From Spartobacteria bacterium (GTDB taxonomy: Bacteria > Verrucomicrobiota > Verrucomicrobiia > Chthoniobacterales > UBA10450), in the NCBI GenBank assembly GCA_003167555.1, contig PMSN01000006.1:62001-126000 (forward strand): a stretch of 64,000 nucleotides of DNA, written 5' to 3'. A program made the position numbers and the translations under genes. Under the pieces are notes generated by a model. The model ran no database searches. It was not told the DNA's origin and saw nothing but the letters and a program-made list of their open reading frames with translations. Positions 51,703-60,584 of this stretch are shown one piece after another (the stretch's first letter is position 1; every line of letters starts with the position of its first letter).

Positions 51703-53038
51703 CTCTCGAGTGTCGAGCGCGCGCTCCGGCCTGCGTCTCAAAGCTCTCCGCACCTCCGCGCTGCTCGTGTTTCTTTTCCTGGTTATCTACGGCGGGTGCA
51801 ACTGGATCACAGCGCAACGCCACGGCGTTCCCACACTTTTCTTCCTGTGGGAACGCTCCATTCCCTTCGTGCCGCTGATGATCGTCCCCTATATGTCGAT
51901 CGATCTGTTTTTCATCGCGGCGCCTTTCCTGTGCCGCAACGAGCGAGAGCTGGCTACGTTTTCGAGAAGATTGATCACGGCGCTTTGCGTCGCGGCAATT
52001 GTCTTTCTGGCGTTTCCACTCCACTTCGCTTTTCCGCGCGCCCACGCGAGCGGCTGGCTCGGGATGGCGTTCGCTTGGTTTCAACTCCTCGATAAGCCCT
52101 ACAATCTTCTCCCGTCGCTTCACATCACGATGTTGTTCGTCCTGGGCAGCGTCTACGCCCGGCGGGGCAGCGTTGTCATGCGCATGACTGTCATCGCCTG
52201 GTTCGTCGTCATTGGGATCTCGGCCGTGCTGACGTACCAGCACCACGTCCTGGATGTCGTCGCGGGTTTCGCGCTCGCGGCGTATTGCTTTTATTTCATT
52301 CGCGAATCGGAGGCGCAGCATCCGCCGGTGATCGCGAATCGGCGAGTCGGTTTCTATTATGCAATCGGTGCGGTCACGTTCGCCGGCGCGTCGTTGTTAT
52401 TTTGGCCGTGGAGCGTTTTACTTTTTTGGCCGGCGATCGCTCTCGCCATCACGGCGAGTGCTTACTTCGGAGTGGGCCCGGGAATTTTTGACAAGACCGA
52501 TGGCCGCCTGCCTTGGAGCACGTGGTTCGTCTTGGGACCCTGTTTGTTGGGCCAGCGGCTCTCTTTACTTTACTATCGCCGCGAAAGCCGCGCATGGGAT
52601 GAGGTCACGCCTCAAGTTTGGATGGGCCGGCTTTTGAATCACCGCGAAGCCGCCGCCGCCGTGCGTTCTGGTGTCACGGCCGTGCTCGATCTCTCCGCGG
52701 AATTTTCCGAGGCCGCGCCTTTCCGCGCCGTGACCTACCGCAACATTCCGATCCTCGATCTTACCGCGCCCACTCGGGATCAACTCCAGGAGATGGCGAT
52801 CTTCATCGACGAGCAATCACAGAACGGCATCGTCTATGTCCATTGCAAGATCGGCTATTCGCGCACCGCCGCGGCGGTGGCGGCTTACCTCCTGCAGGCC
52901 GGCAAAGCTGGCAGCGTTTCGGAAACCGTGGCTATTCTTCGCCGGGTCCGGCCGCGCATCGTGGTGCGACCGGAAATCCTCGCGGCGTTATCGGATTTCG
53001 AACGCAGCCTGGCGCGAGTCGGCGGCGCAGTTGCGTGA
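51680..53038 (+). CDS. PAP2 phosphatase fused to a dual-specificity phosphatase (YnbD-like)
   Basis: 452 residues. I chose the ATG at 51680, which follows GGAAAGAG; the frame also opens at 51635 and 51668. About eight membrane helices with PAP2 motifs LLPSLHITM and YQHHVLDVVAGF fill the first 300 residues. A cytosolic dual-specificity phosphatase domain follows with the Cys-loop VHCKIGYSRTAAAVAAYL. It would dephosphorylate lipid phosphates. The pairing of both phosphatase types matches E. coli YnbD and closes the operon. Confidence 0.87.
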   Translation: MEHPRTLNSRVSSARSGLRLKALRTSALLVFLFLVIYGGCNWITAQRHGVPTLFFLWERSIPFVPLMIVPYMSIDLFFIAAPFLCRNERELATFSRRLITALCVAAIVFLAFPLHFAFPRAHASGWLGMAFAWFQLLDKPYNLLPSLHITMLFVLGSVYARRGSVVMRMTVIAWFVVIGISAVLTYQHHVLDVVAGFALAAYCFYFIRESEAQHPPVIANRRVGFYYAIGAVTFAGASLLFWPWSVLLFWPAIALAITASAYFGVGPGIFDKTDGRLPWSTWFVLGPCLLGQRLSLLYYRRESRAWDEVTPQVWMGRLLNHREAAAAVRSGVTAVLDLSAEFSEAAPFRAVTYRNIPILDLTAPTRDQLQEMAIFIDEQSQNGIVYVHCKIGYSRTAAAVAAYLLQAGKAGSVSETVAILRRVRPRIVVRPEILAALSDFERSLARVGGAVA

Positions 53039-53088
53039 TCGCTTTTCTCTCGCCTCGGGAAATCACCGCTCCATAATCGGCGGCGCTT

Positions 53089-53508
53089 ATGAAATACAGC
53101 GACTTGATTCAGCTCTACTTCGAACGCTCGAATGCCCTCCAGAGTTACTGGACGCTCTACGTTGTGATTGTCGGCGGTCTGCTCGCCTTTTCTTCGCTGC
53201 GCAAATTGCCGGCGGCCCTCACCACCTTGATCGTGAGCGTGCTCTTCGGTCTCTTCGCCTACGAAAACCTCGATGCGATCCAGCAAACGACCGTCGTGCG
53301 TTACCGCGCGCTTGACGCCATCAAACAATCCGATGCGAGCGCACCCGAGGTGAAAGCGGTGCGCGAGCTTCTCGAACCGGCGCTCACGCCCGCGACCATG
53401 AGTTCCGTGCGGACTACCCATCTGGTCAGCGACATCCTCACGATCGCCGCGCTGTGGGCGATGGAACTTCGCCGCAGGAAAGCTGCGACCTCAGTTGCCG
53501 CGCCGTAG
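53089..53508 (+). CDS. Small membrane protein of unknown function
   Basis: 139 residues with two membrane helices near 20-36 and 43-58 and a weaker one at about 112-126. The N-terminus MKYSDLIQLYFERSNALQSYWTLY resembles several small uncharacterised membrane proteins. A charged middle section (70-105) is probably soluble. It starts 50 bases after the YnbD-like gene, so it may be the last gene of that transcript, but it is not part of the ynb set in E. coli. Confidence 0.65.
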   Translation: MKYSDLIQLYFERSNALQSYWTLYVVIVGGLLAFSSLRKLPAALTTLIVSVLFGLFAYENLDAIQQTTVVRYRALDAIKQSDASAPEVKAVRELLEPALTPATMSSVRTTHLVSDILTIAALWAMELRRRKAATSVAAP

Positions 53509-53615
53509 CCGCCCCGCTCAGTCGGGGCGTTGGTGTTTGGAAACCTCGGCACGCGGCGACAGCGACTGCTCATTTCCACTAGTCGCGCGACTCTTCTCTG
53601 TCGCAGAATGCCGCA

Positions 53616-53900
53616 ATGTTCAAGACACGTCACCCTGTCCCGGGCGAATCGCCGGGGGCGCTCAGGCCCCGGGAAGAGCCGGCGAAAGGTCCGCCGGTCA
53701 TCACCCTGATCGAGTACGACCGCGCCCATCTCGAAGAACGCACCATCGCCGACACGACTGAACTCTTGCCGCATCTCGATAACCAGCGCGTCACCTGGAT
53801 CAACATCGACGGGCTCGGCGACATCGAGGTGCTCCGCGCGCTCGGGACGCGTTTCAGTCTCCATCCGCTCGTCTATTTCAAAAAACGCCGCTGGCTGTAA
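53616..53900 (+). pseudogene. corA: Truncated CorA-type magnesium transporter
   Basis: The first 85 residues match the CorA N-terminal domain: PGESPGALRPREEPAKG, ITLIEYDRAHLEE and VTWINIDGLGDIEVLRALG followed by FSLHPL. The normal protein is over 300 residues and ends in two membrane helices with GMN. Here the frame ends with YFKKRRWL and TAA, two bases before a palindromic repeat at 53,902, and no CorA 3' part follows. Inactive by loss of the channel. Confidence 0.75.
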
Positions 53901-53901
53901 A

Positions 53902-53965
53902 CAAGGAGCGGCAGTTTTCAACCGCCGTCGTAATAGGTCGGCGGTTTCAAACCGCCGCTCCTTGG
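53902..53965. repeat. Large hairpin AAGGAGCGGC...GCCGCTCCTT
   Basis: CAAGGAGCGGCAGTTTTCAA and the mirrored TTTCAAACCGCCGCTCCTTG pair with few mismatches around CCGCCG...CGGCGG. It directly adjoins the broken end of corA, which suggests that its insertion or a deletion at it removed the rest of the gene. Confidence 0.75.
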
Positions 53966-54034
53966 TTTGCTGCCCGCCGGAGCCATTAGGGTCACGGTGA
54001 AATCGCGGCTTAATTACTGCTGCTTTTTTCGTCG

Positions 54035-56152
54035 ATGATCGTGCCACGCAGCCTCCTATCGCTCCTCTTCCTTCTTGTGGTGGCATCGCAAGCGCACGCG
54101 GAGCGGATCAATCAGGGAGGCAGAATCCTCGGTCCGACGCCGGTCGTGACAACGCCGACGTTGTTCAACACCGCGGCTGCCGACGCCATCGTCTCCGCGA
54201 TGCAGATCATGCCGCGCGACAGCGCCTGGAACGAAGACATTTCCCGCCGCCCGGTTCTGTCAAACTCCGATGCGATCATCGCGCAGATCACCAGCGACCT
54301 CTCGGCGAATCGCCGGACGCTCCGCCCGTTTTACGAGATGAACTACGTCCTCGTGCCCGATAACCAAGCGCGCGTGACGATTCCCTTCTTCAATTATCCG
54401 GACGAATCCGATCTCGATGGCGGCACGTTTCCGAATGGGAGTTATCCGATTCCGGCGAATCTCCCGATCGAAACGTGGCCGCGCGGAACGGGCAACCTGA
54501 CGTTGCAACAATGGCAGCAGGACGTGAACAACACCGGCGGCGATCGCCACGCCATCATGGTCGCGCCCGGTGCCGGCGCGATTTGGGAAACCTGGCTGGC
54601 GAAGCTGACACCGAGCGGCTGGCAGGCTTCGAACGGGGCGAAGTTCAATTTGAATTCCAACGCGCTGCGTCCGGCTGGCTGGACTTCCGGCGACGCGGCG
54701 GGTCTGCCGATGTTTCCGGCGCTCGTGCGTTACGATGAATGCCAGCGCGGAATGGTGGAGCACGCCCTGCGAATCGTCGTCGCGAAGTCGAGGCGCGAAT
54801 ATATCTATCCGGCCAATCATTACGCATCGTCCATCCCTGCGACCTCGACAAGTTATCCGGCGATGGGTCAGCGCGTCCGCCTCAAATCCGGCTTCGTGAT
54901 TCCAGACACCTGGAGCATCGAAGAAAAGGCGGTCCTGCGTGCGTTGAAAAAATATGGAGCGCTCGTCGCGGACAACGGCAACTTCTTTTCGGTCTCGGTT
55001 TGTCCCGACGATCGCTTCGCCTCGAATGCATTCGATCATCTTTCCACGATCGGAATCAGTAATTTCGAGATCGTGCAAACCACAGGTCCGAACGAAGGGC
55101 CGCGTTCGCCGGGCGCGCCGAGTGTGGATGCTGGACCGGATCAATACCTCGAGGCCGCGATGAGCGTCGCGTTGAGCGGAACAATCAACGATCCTTCCGG
55201 CAACGCTGCGCTTCTTTGGAAAGTCTCTTCAGGGCCGGCGGGCGTTGTGTTCGCAAATCCGAATCAAGCGTCGACCACCGCGACGATCAATTCTCCTGGC
55301 ACATACACTTTTCTCTTGAGCGCGGATGATGGCGTCCACGCCGTTGCCTACGATGCAGTCGTGGTGCGCGTGACAGGACAAGACGCGCTCGCCAATATCT
55401 CGACGCGCGTTCAAGTCGGCACAGGCAACAACGTTGCCATCGGCGGTTTCATCATTGTCGGAAACAAGGCGAAGCAGGTCGTTGTCCGCGGTCTTGGTCC
55501 GTCGCTCGCGGCCGCGGGTGTGGCGAGTCCGCTCGGTGATCCGATCCTCGAACTCTACGACTCCGGCGGGAATTTGTTGCAGAGCGACGACAACTGGCAG
55601 GACACGCAGGCGCAAATGTTGCGCGATCTGCAACTCGCGCCTGCGAACGATTCTGAATCGGCCCTCGTGCGAACGCTCGCGCCCGGCGCTTATACCGTCG
55701 TGCTCCGCGGACAGAATAACGGAAGCGGTGTCGGTCTCGTCGAAGTTTACGATTTGCAAGAAAGCGCTCAATCGAAGCTGGGCAACATCAGCACGCGCGG
55801 TTTCGTCGGCGCCGGCGACAACGTCATGATCGGCGGCACAATCGTCACCGGACCAGATTCAGCGCGCGTTGTCCTTCGCGCCATCGGCCCGTCGCTCGCG
55901 GCTGCGGGGATACCGAATCCGCTGGGCAATCCGCAGCTCGGTTTGTTCGACGCGAATGGAACTGGGATCGCGGCGAACAACGATTGGAAATCGTCGCAGC
56001 AAAATGCCATCGCCGCGACGGGCCTCGCGCCGGCGAATGATTTGGAATCCGCCATCATCGCGGATTTGGCTCCGGGGAATTACACCGCAATCGTCAGCGG
56101 CGTGGGCGGCGCAACCGGCGTGGCTCTCGTCGAAGCGTATCATTTGCAGTAG
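54035..56152 (+). CDS. Large secreted protein with PKD-like and tandem beta-repeat domains
   Basis: 705 residues with a signal peptide ending at SQAHA. Residues 45-355 form a secreted domain (MPRDSAWNEDISRRPV, YDECQRGMVEHALRIVV) of a family I cannot name. Residues 365-450 are a PKD/Ig-like segment (VDAGPDQYLE...PGTYTFLLSADDGVH). Two direct repeats of about 120 residues follow (455-575 and 587-705), each with NISTR-x-x-V-G-x-G-x-N/D-x-V-x-I-G-G, GPSLAAAG and APANDSESA/APANDLESA. Such repeats are common in verrucomicrobial secreted proteins. Probably cell-surface or extracellular. Confidence 0.8.
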   Translation: MIVPRSLLSLLFLLVVASQAHAERINQGGRILGPTPVVTTPTLFNTAAADAIVSAMQIMPRDSAWNEDISRRPVLSNSDAIIAQITSDLSANRRTLRPFYEMNYVLVPDNQARVTIPFFNYPDESDLDGGTFPNGSYPIPANLPIETWPRGTGNLTLQQWQQDVNNTGGDRHAIMVAPGAGAIWETWLAKLTPSGWQASNGAKFNLNSNALRPAGWTSGDAAGLPMFPALVRYDECQRGMVEHALRIVVAKSRREYIYPANHYASSIPATSTSYPAMGQRVRLKSGFVIPDTWSIEEKAVLRALKKYGALVADNGNFFSVSVCPDDRFASNAFDHLSTIGISNFEIVQTTGPNEGPRSPGAPSVDAGPDQYLEAAMSVALSGTINDPSGNAALLWKVSSGPAGVVFANPNQASTTATINSPGTYTFLLSADDGVHAVAYDAVVVRVTGQDALANISTRVQVGTGNNVAIGGFIIVGNKAKQVVVRGLGPSLAAAGVASPLGDPILELYDSGGNLLQSDDNWQDTQAQMLRDLQLAPANDSESALVRTLAPGAYTVVLRGQNNGSGVGLVEVYDLQESAQSKLGNISTRGFVGAGDNVMIGGTIVTGPDSARVVLRAIGPSLAAAGIPNPLGNPQLGLFDANGTGIAANNDWKSSQQNAIAATGLAPANDLESAIIADLAPGNYTAIVSGVGGATGVALVEAYHLQ

Positions 56153-56187
56153 CGGGCGCCGCGGCGGCGAGGCATGGTCGAAAGATC

Positions 56188-57174
56188 ATGCAGGACGTTC
56201 GCGGACTTCATCACGTCACGGCGATTGCCGGGCCGGCGCAGGAGAATCTCGACTTTTACGCGGGCATTCTCGGGATGCGGCTGGTGAAGAAAAGTGTGAA
56301 CCAGGACGATCCCGGCACGTATCATCTTTTCTACGCGGACGCGGAAGGTCATCCCGGAACCGACCTGACCTTTTTCCCTTGGGCGCAGATGGCGCCGAGC
56401 CGCCGCGGTTACGGTCTCAGCAGTGAGGTATCGCTCACGGTTCCGCCTGGCTCTCTGGTTTTTTGGGCCAGCCGTTTGCAGCGATACGGCGCGACCATTG
56501 GCACGCCAGAAGAACGTTTCGGTCAACATGCGCTGCCGATAACCGATCCGCACGGCTTAAGCGTCGCGCTGGTGGAAAGCAATGACTCGCTCGCCACGGC
56601 GGAGCCCGTCCAGGGCGAAGGCGGGTTAGGCCGCACCTTCACGCCATGGGAGGAAAGTCCGGTGCCGGTCGAGCATCAGATCCGCGGATTGGAAAGTGCG
56701 CGCATGGTCGAACGCGATCTCGTGGTCACGAGTTCTTTTCTGACCAAGGCGATGGGCTTCGCGCATCTCGGCACGGAGAACGGCTGGCATCGCTACGGTG
56801 TGGGCGGCGGAAAATCTGGATCGTATGTCGATCTTCGCGAAGAGCCGACGATGAGTCGCGGCGCGTGGGGGACGGGCAGCATTCATCATCTCGCCTGGCG
56901 CGTCGACGATGAAGCGCATCAACTGGAGATGCGCAAACGCGTCGCGGAAAATGGCTCGCGGCCCACGCTGGTGATCGATCGCTTCTGGTTCAAGTCCGTT
57001 TATTTTCCGGAACCCGGCGGCGTACTTTTCGAATTGGCGACGGAAGGCCCGGGGTTCGCGGTCGATGAAGATCGCGCGCATCTCGGCGAATCGCTTGTCC
57101 TGCCGCCGTGGCTCGAAGCTGATCGCGCGACGATCGAAGGCGTGCTTCCTAAACTCGCGCCGCCAAGGTATTGA
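56188..57174 (+). CDS. Ring-cleaving dioxygenase of the MhqO/LinE-like VOC family
   Basis: 328 residues in two VOC modules. Metal ligands are expected in LHHVTAIAG (H8 or H9), GSIHHLAWRVDD and VLFELATEGPGF (Glu). The hallmarks FYAGILGMRLVKKSVNQDDP and YHLFYADAEGHPG fit hydroquinone-type dioxygenases such as MhqO. The likely substrate is a (methyl)hydroquinone. It is not near other aromatic catabolism genes here. Confidence 0.9.
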   Translation: MQDVRGLHHVTAIAGPAQENLDFYAGILGMRLVKKSVNQDDPGTYHLFYADAEGHPGTDLTFFPWAQMAPSRRGYGLSSEVSLTVPPGSLVFWASRLQRYGATIGTPEERFGQHALPITDPHGLSVALVESNDSLATAEPVQGEGGLGRTFTPWEESPVPVEHQIRGLESARMVERDLVVTSSFLTKAMGFAHLGTENGWHRYGVGGGKSGSYVDLREEPTMSRGAWGTGSIHHLAWRVDDEAHQLEMRKRVAENGSRPTLVIDRFWFKSVYFPEPGGVLFELATEGPGFAVDEDRAHLGESLVLPPWLEADRATIEGVLPKLAPPRY

Positions 57175-57186
57175 CAGCGATCGCGT

Positions 57187-59433
57187 TTACTTACGCGCCT
57201 CCAAATTCGCATCGAAGAATTCGGCGATGCGCGTTTGCCGGCGGAGGCGCAGCACTGGATCGCTCACCATATGGGTGCCGAGCAACGGAAGAAAATTGAA
57301 CGTCTTCCCGGCGGCGAAGAGCGCTTCGGAAAGTTGGAGCGAGTGCTGGAAGTAAACGTTGTCGTCAGTCAGGCCGTGGATGAGCAACAGCGGCTGGCGC
57401 AATTCCGATGCGTAAGTGAGCACGCTGCTCGCTCGATATCCCTCCGCGTTTTCCGACGGCAGCCCGAGATAACGCTCGGTGTAATGCGTGTCGTAATTCT
57501 CCCAGGTCACGACCGGCGCGCCCACGACGCCGCAACGAAAAATATCCGGCCTCCGGCTGATCGCCATCGCAGAGAAATATCCACCGAACGACCAGCCGAC
57601 CACGCCGACGCGTTTCAAATCCATCGCCGGTTCCTGTTTCGCGAGCGCCTGCAAACCTTCGATCTGATCCGCGAGCGCCACGTCGATCAGGTTCCCTCGA
57701 ATCGCGCGTTCCCATTCGCGACCGTGTCCCTGCGTCCCGCGTCCATCGATCGCGACGACAACGTAACCGCGGTTCGCCATCCATTGATCGATCATGTAGC
57801 GATCCGGCTGCGCCCAGACCTGCTTGTGTCCTGGGCCCGCATACACATCGAGGATCACCGGATAGCGCTGGCCCTTTTTGAAATCGCGCGGCCGGATGAT
57901 CGCCGCATCCATTGGACGCCCGCCCGCCGTCCGCGTCAGTTCGAGCGCCGGCAGCGACGAGGGATGTTCGGCGACGGAAGGCAGGGCGACGATTTTGCCG
58001 CCGTCCGACGAACGCAAGACTTCCCAACCGGCGCGCCCATCCAGCAGATCGAAGCGATGCAGCAGTTGTTCTTTCGCCTCGCCGAAAACGGCGTCGTGCC
58101 GTCCGCGCTCTGAAGTCAATCGGCGCGGCTCCGCCGGTTTATCGAGATTGAAACGAAAGAGGTGACGCTCGCGCGAATCCGATCCGCCGGCGACGACGAC
58201 GGAACGATCGGCTTCGTTGAGATCGATGAACTGGTCGAAACCGAAATCGGTTTGCGTGATTGCACGCACGAGAGCGCCATCGGCGGAGTGCAACTCGATC
58301 TGCCACGCGCCAACGCGTTCGGTCGTCCAAAGAAATTCGCGGCCGCCCTTCAACCAAACCGGCATCGGCTTATGATCGAGATTCAGCCACGCGGCATCTT
58401 TTTCGCGGAGCAGTTCGCGCGTCGCGCCCGATTGCGGATCGACGGCGAGGAGAAGCTCCTCCTGTTGCGCTCGATTTTGCACGACGAGGCAAAGCGGCGC
58501 GGCGGCTTCCTTCCAAACCACGCGCGCGAGATACGGATATTTCTCGCGGTCCCAATCCACCCAGCGCGTCGCTCCACCGGAGCGTGCCACAATTCCGAGC
58601 CGGACCTTTGCGTTGTTCGTGCCCGCGCGCGGATAAAAATTCTTCGCCGGCGGCGTTTCCGGATGGAGCGGATCAACGATGAAGCGGGTTTCAACTCCAC
58701 TGTTGTCGACCTCTTCGTAGGCGATCCATTGCGAATCGGGCGACCACCAGAATCCTTCGTGCCGATCCATCTCTTCCTGGGCGACAAACTCGGCCAGGCC
58801 GTGTTCCAGCGTCTCGGTTGCGCCGCTCGTGAGAGCGAGATCCGCTTTCGTCTCGAGATCGATCACGTGCAGCTCGCCGCCGCTGACCGCGGCAACCGCG
58901 CGGCCATCCGGCGAAAAATGCGGATCGAGCCAGCTCCGTCCCGGAAGTTCCGTGACGCGGGAATCCGCGCGCGTGATGACGTACAGTTTGCTCGAAAGCG
59001 CCACGAGCAATTTGGTCCCGTCCTTCGACAACTGAAAGCTGGTGAAACCGCGCAAGCTTTGGCGTTCGCGCTCGCGGCGGCTCCGCTCTTCCGCTGTGAG
59101 TTTTTCTTCCGCGCCCTGGAGCAATTTTTCCGGCGTCAGGATTTCCCGCAGCGTCGCATCTGCGATCGTGAATTCATAAAGCCGCAGCACGGGATCGCGC
59201 GGGCCGCCGCGCAGAAAAATCACGGCTTTCCCATCCGGTGTCAGTTGGGGAGAGACCGGCTGGCCTAACGAGTAGTTCCGGGTTTCGACGAGTTCGCGGA
59301 AATAACGCAAGTCGGCTGACTCTTGTTCGGCCGCGTGGGCGGAGGCGGCAATCACCATGGCGATGAGTGTAGCGTGGAAAATAAAGCGGCCTCGCACGAA
59401 TAGGTTTGTAGCCGACTGAAAGCGCTGCGCCAT
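57187..59433 (-). CDS. Secreted S9 family peptidase (dipeptidyl-peptidase IV type)
   Basis: 748 residues from the ATG at 59433. The longer frame adds 38 residues read from a REP repeat, which I reject. After an N-terminal signal-like helix comes a beta-propeller domain (DPP_IV N-term; DRHEGFWWSPDSQWIAYEEVD). The alpha/beta hydrolase domain follows with catalytic Ser in GWSFGGYFS, Asp in IHGLTDDNVY and His in LGTHMV. It cleaves X-Pro or X-Ala dipeptides from peptide N-termini, probably in the periplasm. Confidence 0.92.
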   Translation of the reverse strand: MAQRFQSATNLFVRGRFIFHATLIAMVIAASAHAAEQESADLRYFRELVETRNYSLGQPVSPQLTPDGKAVIFLRGGPRDPVLRLYEFTIADATLREILTPEKLLQGAEEKLTAEERSRRERERQSLRGFTSFQLSKDGTKLLVALSSKLYVITRADSRVTELPGRSWLDPHFSPDGRAVAAVSGGELHVIDLETKADLALTSGATETLEHGLAEFVAQEEMDRHEGFWWSPDSQWIAYEEVDNSGVETRFIVDPLHPETPPAKNFYPRAGTNNAKVRLGIVARSGGATRWVDWDREKYPYLARVVWKEAAAPLCLVVQNRAQQEELLLAVDPQSGATRELLREKDAAWLNLDHKPMPVWLKGGREFLWTTERVGAWQIELHSADGALVRAITQTDFGFDQFIDLNEADRSVVVAGGSDSRERHLFRFNLDKPAEPRRLTSERGRHDAVFGEAKEQLLHRFDLLDGRAGWEVLRSSDGGKIVALPSVAEHPSSLPALELTRTAGGRPMDAAIIRPRDFKKGQRYPVILDVYAGPGHKQVWAQPDRYMIDQWMANRGYVVVAIDGRGTQGHGREWERAIRGNLIDVALADQIEGLQALAKQEPAMDLKRVGVVGWSFGGYFSAMAISRRPDIFRCGVVGAPVVTWENYDTHYTERYLGLPSENAEGYRASSVLTYASELRQPLLLIHGLTDDNVYFQHSLQLSEALFAAGKTFNFLPLLGTHMVSDPVLRLRRQTRIAEFFDANLEARK

Positions 59434-59441
59434 TCCTTTTT

Positions 59442-59547
59442 TGTCATGTCGAGCTTGTCGAGACACCCCGTCGAGCGTCTGGCGATGCGATCGGTTCCTT
59501 GAAACACGGGGTCCCTCGACGCCGCTTCGCTCCGCTCGGGATGACAA
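59442..59547. repeat. REP-like inverted repeat (GTCATGTCGAGC...GCTCGGGATGAC)
   Basis: Arms GTCATGTCGAGCTTGTCGAG and CTTCGCTCCGCTCGGGATGAC pair imperfectly around an inner ACCCCGT/ACGGGGT stem. It lies directly upstream of the S9 gene start and is the source of that gene's false N-terminal extension. Confidence 0.7.
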
Positions 59548-59550
59548 CCG

Positions 59551-60449
59551 CTATTTGAGATCAGTCGCGGAAATCGGAATCGATTGGATTGCGTCGAGAT
59601 AGCGGACGCTAACCATCGCTCCATCACTTGAGACGAACGGCAGTTTCGTCCCCGGTTGCAACACCGTTTCGCCGTACGGAATTTTGATCGTGACCGCGCG
59701 CGTGATCGTTACGAACTTCTGCGGCGCGGCTGAAAGCTGCGGCGGAGGAATCGTGGCGGACCGTGGCGGCGCGCTCGGGGCCGGTGCGCTCGGTGGAGCA
59801 GGGGGCGCCTCGGAATTTTCCACCTCGAGCGCCATGACCGGATGAATTTCCTACACGGCTTTCTCTTTATCGCGCGGACGCCGGTTGTTATGCAGTTCCT
59901 TCCCGGAATGATCGGTGTCGTAAAAGGCTTTTCCGATCACAGTGATGATCGGCCGGCGGACGAGGCGAAATGGTTGTTCGTTTCCGGTCGTGAACGGGAA
60001 GACCGCGTTCGTCCACGAAAAAGCGATTGTGCGTAACGCGCACCATCTCGTCCCCAGCGGAATTTCCGCGATCACCTTGCCAGGCTTCTCGTCGTGCGCG
60101 TCCACCAGGACCATGTGCACGGCGCCATCGTTCTCGGCCTGCACGCTCACGACGCGCCCGGTGAGCGCATACCAGCGAACTTCATTTCCGGTGCGCGCAC
60201 CGCCACGCGAGATCATGCCCGGGCCCCTCCAATCAAAAATTCCGAGGGCGTGATCGATTGAATGTCGTGGCGATTCGAGGGCGGTGCGAATGGATCGGTC
60301 TTCGCGCGCCAGCGGGCCACGCCGCCATCGCCTTCGCAGGAACACTCGGAGCTGTAGGTCACCGTTTTTTGCGGAGCCCAGGCAAAGGTCCGCAGCAAAA
60401 CGATGCAAACAAGCGCGGCGCAGACAATTCGCAGGCAAGTGCGGTTCAC
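59551..60449 (-). pseudogene. Secreted protein gene broken by a frameshift and an amber codon
   Basis: Three pieces read as one protein. A GTG at 60449 starts a signal-like NRTCLRIVCAALVCIVLL piece that reaches QSITPSEF; it then runs out of frame. In the second frame IFDWRGPGMISRGGARTG continues, so one base is missing in GAATTTTT at about 60,236-60,240. That frame runs through WYALTGRVVSVQ and IITVIGKAFYDTDH to a TAG at 59851-59853. The same frame continues with EIHPVMALEVENS and a C-terminal domain (KIPYGETVLQPGTKLPFVS) to 59551. Homologues I recall read A-W-E-I-H-P-V-M here, so TGG to TAG is likely. Function unknown. Confidence 0.65.
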
Positions 60450-60584
60450 GAGGCGTCGATGATGCGAATCCCGCCACGAAGAGGAAAGCGAATAGCGTCT
60501 GCTGATTCGCGTCCGAAAAAATGCGGCAGAGGTGTTGTTCCTCTGCCGCATCGGGAAGGCGCGTGGAGCGCCCGACAAATTCGT

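Noticed and set aside
45900-60449. Amber codon reassignment to explain two in-frame TAG codons
   Set aside because: TAG is used as the normal terminator of intact genes at 4921, 20951, 43220 and 56152, so point mutation or sequence error is simpler.
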